Source of the DNA: an uncultured Collinsella sp.
GTDB taxonomy: Bacteria; Actinomycetota; Coriobacteriia; Coriobacteriales; Coriobacteriaceae
Assembly (NCBI GenBank): GCA_902479095.1
Contig: CABSNL010000039.1
Location: 1 to 18,477 of the forward strand
Reading direction: 5' to 3'
Length of the DNA stretch: 18,477 nt
Of the stretch, positions 14,918-18,477 are shown in pieces. How positions within the stretch are numbered: the first letter of the stretch is position 1; each line of letters begins with the position of its first letter. The notes beneath the pieces were generated by a model. The model ran no database searches. It was not told the origin of the DNA and worked only from the letters and a program-made list of their open reading frames with translations. The position numbers and the translations under genes are program-made.

Positions 14918-14984
14918 AGGTTTGAGGGTCGTTCGCTGACGCCTATTTTCACTTGTTTGCCGACGCCGCGACCATCAGAAGCCC

Positions 14985-15824
14985 CTAGGACTCCTGCGGC
15001 AGGCGCTTCTTGCCTTTGCGGGCGCGGTTTCTAAAGTTCTCGACGGCTTCCTCCATGCCCAGGGGTACATAGGTGAGCTCATCGAGATCGTCGGGCAGGT
15101 AGCAGGCAAGGCTCTGCTCCTGCACGCGGCCTGCTGTGAGCTGTTCGTCGGTTGGCTGCGCACCGGGTGTGGCGCAAATACCATAGACGGCGGCGCCCAT
15201 CTCGCGCGTGCGGCATTCATATTCGGTCTCGGGATGCTCGGGATGGTCGCGGCGGACGTCGTCGCTTACCCAAAGCGTATCGTAGCCGGCCGCGGCAAAC
15301 TGTCCCAGGGCGTAATCGCGCAACGGCTTGCTATCGGTGCGCAGTGTGACGGTAGCGCCGGCTGCAAAGAGCGGGCGGTAGAGCATCAGATGGTCGACAT
15401 GGACGAGTCGTTTTTTAGCGTACTTGGCCTTGGGCTGCGGCGTGGGAAAGTTAATGGTGATGGCATCGAGCTCGCCTGCGGCAAACAGCCGTGGCAGCGA
15501 TGCGGCGCCTCGGGGCAGGACGAGTGCGTTGGATAGCCCCTGTTCGCAGATTTTCTGCGCGGCATAGGCGATGCAGATGGGCTCCTGGTCCATGCCGATA
15601 AAGAGGGCATCGGGCTCGCGGTGGGCGCGCTCTACAAGGTACGTTCCCTTGCCACAGCCAAGATCCAGGTGAAGGTGCTCGAAGGGCTTGCTGCCTGCGG
15701 GCGCACAGGCCTTGCGCCAATCTCCGGCATAAGCCTCGGGGTTTGTCTCAATCGCATCGGCGTAGCGTTCCAGGCGCTCCTCGAGCACAAAGTTCTTAGG
15801 CGTGCGAACGTGGACGGCTCCCAT
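14985..15824 (-). CDS. trmB: tRNA (guanine-N7)-methyltransferase TrmB
   Basis: SAM-dependent enzyme that makes m7G46 in tRNA. 279 residues. SAM motif I DLGCGKGTYLVE is at 54-65 and FIGMDQE at 75-81. The TrmB signature, usually NFPDPWPKxxHxKRR, appears as NFPTPQPKAKYAKKRL (125-140), changed at the DPW position. The C-terminus has about 60 residues beyond the usual domain and ends in a basic segment (RNRARKGKKR). ATG 15824 follows AAGGAG at good spacing. No clear terminator follows, but copy C of the 119-bp element begins 67 bp downstream. The family assignment is firm; whether the altered motif changes specificity is unknown. Confidence 0.88.
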   Translation of the reverse strand: MGAVHVRTPKNFVLEERLERYADAIETNPEAYAGDWRKACAPAGSKPFEHLHLDLGCGKGTYLVERAHREPDALFIGMDQEPICIAYAAQKICEQGLSNALVLPRGAASLPRLFAAGELDAITINFPTPQPKAKYAKKRLVHVDHLMLYRPLFAAGATVTLRTDSKPLRDYALGQFAAAGYDTLWVSDDVRRDHPEHPETEYECRTREMGAAVYGICATPGAQPTDEQLTAGRVQEQSLACYLPDDLDELTYVPLGMEEAVENFRNRARKGKKRLPQES

Positions 15825-15880
15825 GAGGCTCCTTGGTCATAAGTATGGAACGCATAGCTGCACGTTCCGTCAATGGATTG

Positions 15881-15905
15881 AAAAAGGGCGGGCATAGTTT
15901 GCCCG
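15881..15905 (-). terminator. Terminator of the Trm9-like methyltransferase gene
   Basis: On the minus strand CGGGCA pairs with TGCCCG around AACTA, followed by CCC and TTTTT. It lies 37 bp past the stop of the gene at 15943 and separates it from trmB. Confidence 0.8.
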
Positions 15906-15942
15906 GAAGATGCGGTGCGGCTCGGCGGCGAGTCGTCGATGC

Positions 15943-16815
15943 CTACAGGCGCTTGAGAATCACATAGCGGTTGAGCTCGCCGCTACGACCGTCGGCATGG
16001 AAGCGCTCAAGCTCACGCACGGGGACCTCGCCGCTCTTGTAGAACGTACGGACGCCGCGCACCAGGTCGGTGATCTGCTGATCGTCAAAGTGATGGCAAT
16101 AGCGGTAGGCGTGGCGGTCGTTTTGCCAGCCAATGAGGTGGTCGCCGGCTTCAAACTGGGCGGAATCGTAACCCTCAAACGGCGGGGTGAGCTCGGCGCG
16201 GGCTTCGGCGCGAACAGCCTTGCGCGCCATGCGCTCGTCGTTCATAAACTCCCAAAAGCTGATGGCGATGATGCCGCCCGGGCGCGTCTGGCGCACCAGG
16301 GCGTCGAGCACGCGTACACGGTACTCGCACGACGGCACATGGTGCATAAAGCCAAAGCAGACCGAGATGTCGGCGAGCGGGGCGTCGAAAAGCACGTCGG
16401 GCGTCTCGGCGGGGTTGAGCTTCATAAGGGCGTCGAGCACGTCGAGTTCCTGGAAGTGCAGGTTGGGAATGCGCAGCGCGTGGCCATGTGCATCGATGGC
16501 CAGGTCTTGGCACGAGTCGACACCATAGAACTCAAACGGGCAGCTGGCATCTGCCGAGGGGTTTGCGCCATCGACGCCCTTGGCGGCAAGTGCGCCGCCG
16601 GCGGCAAAGTTCTCGAATCGCATATTGCCACAGGCAAGATCGAAGACGCGGACGGGATGCTCGATCGTGGCGACGTCGAGCTGTTCGAGCGCGACATCCA
16701 TGGTGCGTACCCAGCCGGGCCACGGGGCCTGGCGCGTATCGGAAAAGGAAGCGGAGTGCTCGCGATAGAACGTGTTGTTGAGCTGGATGAGCGATGAGGC
16801 GAAATCGCGGTTCAC
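15943..16815 (-). CDS. Class I SAM-dependent methyltransferase, Trm9/ALKBH8-like
   Basis: 290 residues. The N-terminus LNNTFYREHSASFSDTRQ followed by PWPGW, then SAM motif I VFDLACGNMRF (57-67) and FYGVDSCQDL (96-105), resembles Trm9/ALKBH8-type methyltransferases, which act on modified wobble uridines of tRNA. CFGFMHHVPS and RPGGIIAISFWEF are the later methyltransferase motifs. About 25 Ala/Gly-rich residues are inserted between motif I and the next strand. Start: the frame is open to an ATG at 16863, but GTG 16815 is chosen because GGAGGGAG (16825-16832) lies 9 nt before it. It has its own terminator. The actual substrate is inferred, and another small-molecule or RNA target is possible. 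Confidence 0.82.
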   Translation of the reverse strand: MNRDFASSLIQLNNTFYREHSASFSDTRQAPWPGWVRTMDVALEQLDVATIEHPVRVFDLACGNMRFENFAAGGALAAKGVDGANPSADASCPFEFYGVDSCQDLAIDAHGHALRIPNLHFQELDVLDALMKLNPAETPDVLFDAPLADISVCFGFMHHVPSCEYRVRVLDALVRQTRPGGIIAISFWEFMNDERMARKAVRAEARAELTPPFEGYDSAQFEAGDHLIGWQNDRHAYRYCHHFDDQQITDLVRGVRTFYKSGEVPVRELERFHADGRSGELNRYVILKRL

Positions 16816-17082
16816 GGCGCGGAACTCCCTCCGTTGGCGGTGCGGAATAAACAGTACGACCATACTACCGTTAACGCCGCAACGGGGACAACCAAGCTAC
16901 GGGTCATTGCTTTGTTTGGACACATTTCCGCAGCTCATATGCGCCCGCAACCGCCGGTTGTCAAAAATCTCACTAGAATAGGTGGCATGCTTTTGGCGGT
17001 GGCGGATAGATTTTTAACTGTGCAAGGCGCCTTAAGAACAAAAGCGGTCCGGCGGTACGGCTGGCATCACATAGGAGGAACC

Positions 17083-17805
17083 ATGAATGTAGAAACTGCG
17101 CAGCGGCTCGCCGACCTTCGCCGCAGCAAAGGCTTTAGTCAAGAAGGACTGGCACGAAAGCTGGGACTGTCGCGCCAGGCGGTCAGTAAATGGGAGCGCG
17201 CGGAGAGCTCGCCCGATACCGAGAACCTGATCTCGCTCGCCAAACTCTATGGTGTGAGCCTGGACGAGCTGCTCAATCCGAGCGACGAGATCGAGGACGA
17301 TATCGAGTTTGAGAACGAGGACCGCGCTCGTCAGCGCGAGGCCGAGGCGGCAGAGCGCGCACGCACCCATGAGGCGGCGGCACGAGCTACCGAGGCGGCA
17401 ACACAGGCGAGTGACGCCGCCGCCAAGGCTGCGCAGGCGGCAAGCTGGAGTGCGCAGGCTGCCAATGCGGCGACGGCTCAGGTGACGGGTACCGGTGCGG
17501 CTGGTCCGACTCCGGTGAAGGGTCCGTTCCAGTCATTCCCGTATTGGGCCGTGTGCTGGCTGCTGTTCTTTTTACTGATGTTCCTGTTTGGTGCCGGCCC
17601 CTTTGCTGCGCTGATCTTCTTCACGATTCCCATCTATCACTGGGTGGCGCGTGCACTCGATGGCGATTGGGCGCGCGGGGATATTCAGGTTGGTCCGGCA
17701 CCGGTGGCGGTCAGGGCCCAGGGGAAGGATACTTCTGCGGAACCTGATGCTGACGTGGCTACCGCGGCCACCGCTGAGCCATGTGCCAAAGAAGGTGACG
17801 AATGA
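17083..17805 (+). CDS. XRE-family regulator with C-terminal membrane helices
   Basis: 240 residues. A helix-turn-helix of the Cro/C1 type lies at about 5-62 (SQEGLARKLGLSRQAVSKWE). An acidic and then strongly Ala-rich, probably coiled-coil linker runs to about 135. Two hydrophobic segments at about 154-170 and 172-189 should anchor it in the membrane. The tail is Ala/Glu/Asp-rich. AGGAGG (17073-17078) precedes ATG 17083, so an upstream open frame of 83 codons is not used. It overlaps the DUF4097 gene by one base, so the pair is an operon. A membrane-tethered regulator of envelope state is a reasonable inference. I saw no clear promoter in the 267-bp gap 16816-17082. Confidence 0.88.
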   Translation: MNVETAQRLADLRRSKGFSQEGLARKLGLSRQAVSKWERAESSPDTENLISLAKLYGVSLDELLNPSDEIEDDIEFENEDRARQREAEAAERARTHEAAARATEAATQASDAAAKAAQAASWSAQAANAATAQVTGTGAAGPTPVKGPFQSFPYWAVCWLLFFLLMFLFGAGPFAALIFFTIPIYHWVARALDGDWARGDIQVGPAPVAVRAQGKDTSAEPDADVATAATAEPCAKEGDE

Positions 17806-18434
17806 TGAAGCTTTCGCATGAATCCAAGCTGCGCCTGGGCGTCGGCATCGGAGCGTTTGTACTGATTATCGGGCTTGTTTTTGGCGTTTCGCGGACTTTG
17901 ATTCATTTTGATGGCCCGTGGGATCTCGACGATGTTATACCCGGCTTGTCCGGTATGGACGATGTGGTTGATGACGACGATTTTATGAACGATGGCGGTA
18001 ACTATTCCGCTCGGCCTCAGCAGCTTTCGTGTACGACCTTTGATGCCGATGAGTTTCGCTACCTCGATTTCGATATCGATGCGGCTACGGTGGACGTCAA
18101 GGTTATTGATGGTAACAAGGCTCGCGTTATCGAGCGGGGACGCGTTGCCAATGGTATGGATGCCTCCAAGGCCGCGACGCAGAACATCGCATCCGTCGAG
18201 GACTCGACGCTCAAGGTTTCCCAGTTTGGAAGTGATGACGGTAAGGCAATCGATCGCTCAGTTACGGTCGAGCTGCCGCGCCGTGTTGCCGAACATCTGA
18301 AGGGAGTCAACGCGCACGTGGGCTCGGGTGATCTGCAGATTGCCGGTGTCACCTGTGATGGTTTCGACCTTTTCCTGGGTGCGGGAGATGTAGAGTTTGC
18401 GGGCAGCGTGACTGATGCGCTCAGTGCTGAGGTC
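17805..18434 (+). CDS. DUF4097-type membrane-anchored protein, 3' end missing
   Basis: Start only. A cytoplasmic basic N-terminus and one transmembrane helix (about residues 12-29) are followed by an acidic linker. A repetitive beta-rich domain of the DUF4097 'putative adhesin' type comes next (LDFDIDAATVDVKVIDG, VNAHVGSGDLQIAGV, LFLGAGDVEFAG). These repeats form a beta-helix-like outer domain of unknown role, often encoded beside XRE or sensor genes as here. AAGGTGA precedes tandem ATGs at 17802 and 17805; 17805 has the better spacing. The real sequence ends at 18434 (210 residues). The apparent continuation is Nextera adapter, so the C-terminus is not known. Confidence 0.85.
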
Positions 18435-18477
18435 CTGTCTCTTATACACATCTCCGAGCCCACGAGACCGAGGCTGA
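18435..18477. other. Illumina Nextera adapter and index (assembly artefact)
   Basis: CTGTCTCTTATACACATCT (18435-18453) is the Tn5 mosaic end. The Nextera read-2 sequence follows to 18468, then CGAGGCTG (18469-18476), which is the i7 index known as N710, and one base of the next adapter part. This is library sequence left at a contig end, not a genomic or transposon feature. Confidence 0.97.

Noticed and set aside
16834..17082. 83-codon upstream extension of the XRE gene
   Set aside because: AGGAGG directly before ATG 17083 and a normal HTH N-terminus there; the extension has no family resemblance.
18059..18463. Minus-strand frames at the right edge
   Set aside because: They begin within the sequencing adapter and run antisense to the DUF4097 gene.
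1..18477. CRISPR arrays, tRNA or rRNA genes, prophage genes
   Set aside because: None seen on reading both strands; the repeats present are too few and too long-spaced for CRISPR, and no tRNA cloverleaf was recognised.

Overview
The window looks like chromosomal DNA of a GC-rich, strictly anaerobic actinobacterium of the class Coriobacteriia. Collinsella or a close relative is my best guess. This rests on the gene content: a DUF3516-type Ski2-like helicase (an actinobacterial family), PLP synthase pdxST under a MocR regulator, and an anaerobe-type rubrerythrin. It also rests on the general look of the repeats, and no database was searched. The right edge is a contig end: the last 43 bases are an Illumina Nextera adapter plus index, not genome.

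Layout. 1-285: no gene; a terminator hairpin, degenerate REP-like motifs and a long palindrome. 286-3366: pyridoxal-phosphate module, pdxS-pdxT leftward and the divergent regulator pdxR rightward, with repeated half-sites between them. 3361-4899: an uncharacterised protein with a PD-(D/E)XK/DUF559-like C-terminus, bracketed by two copies of a 119-bp inverted-repeat element. 4966-5705: rubrerythrin (leftward) with a clear promoter and terminator. 5850-8507: iron-type alcohol dehydrogenase and aldehyde dehydrogenase in a two-gene operon with a terminator. 8539-8648: a 27-residue membrane peptide whose ribosome-binding site is buried in a hairpin. 8885-9409: a stand-alone HIRAN protein and a 59-residue charged protein. 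9476-10103: a metallophosphoesterase followed by two overlapping, mutually exclusive hairpins. 10162-11976: a DUF2130 coiled-coil/nuclease-fold protein. 11994-14675: the DUF3516 helicase (leftward). 14799-14917: a third copy of the 119-bp element. 14985-16815: two RNA-methyltransferase-like genes, TrmB and a Trm9-like protein (leftward). 17083-18434: an XRE regulator with membrane helices and a truncated DUF4097 protein.

The most interesting signal is the 119-bp element. Its three copies are exactly the same length. Each has the same perfect 16-bp terminal inverted repeat and the same 16-nt core at the same offset. The sequence between differs, but several differences are compensatory and keep helices paired. 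That is what a folded RNA, or a single-stranded-DNA hairpin used in transposition, would show. Two copies flank the nuclease-like gene and supply the stop codons of the genes they abut, so the region 3361-4899 may be a mobile or regulatory cassette.

The second signal is the 27-residue membrane peptide at 8565. Its leader hairpin can be opened by a complementary sequence about 140 nt downstream, an arrangement like that of type I toxins.
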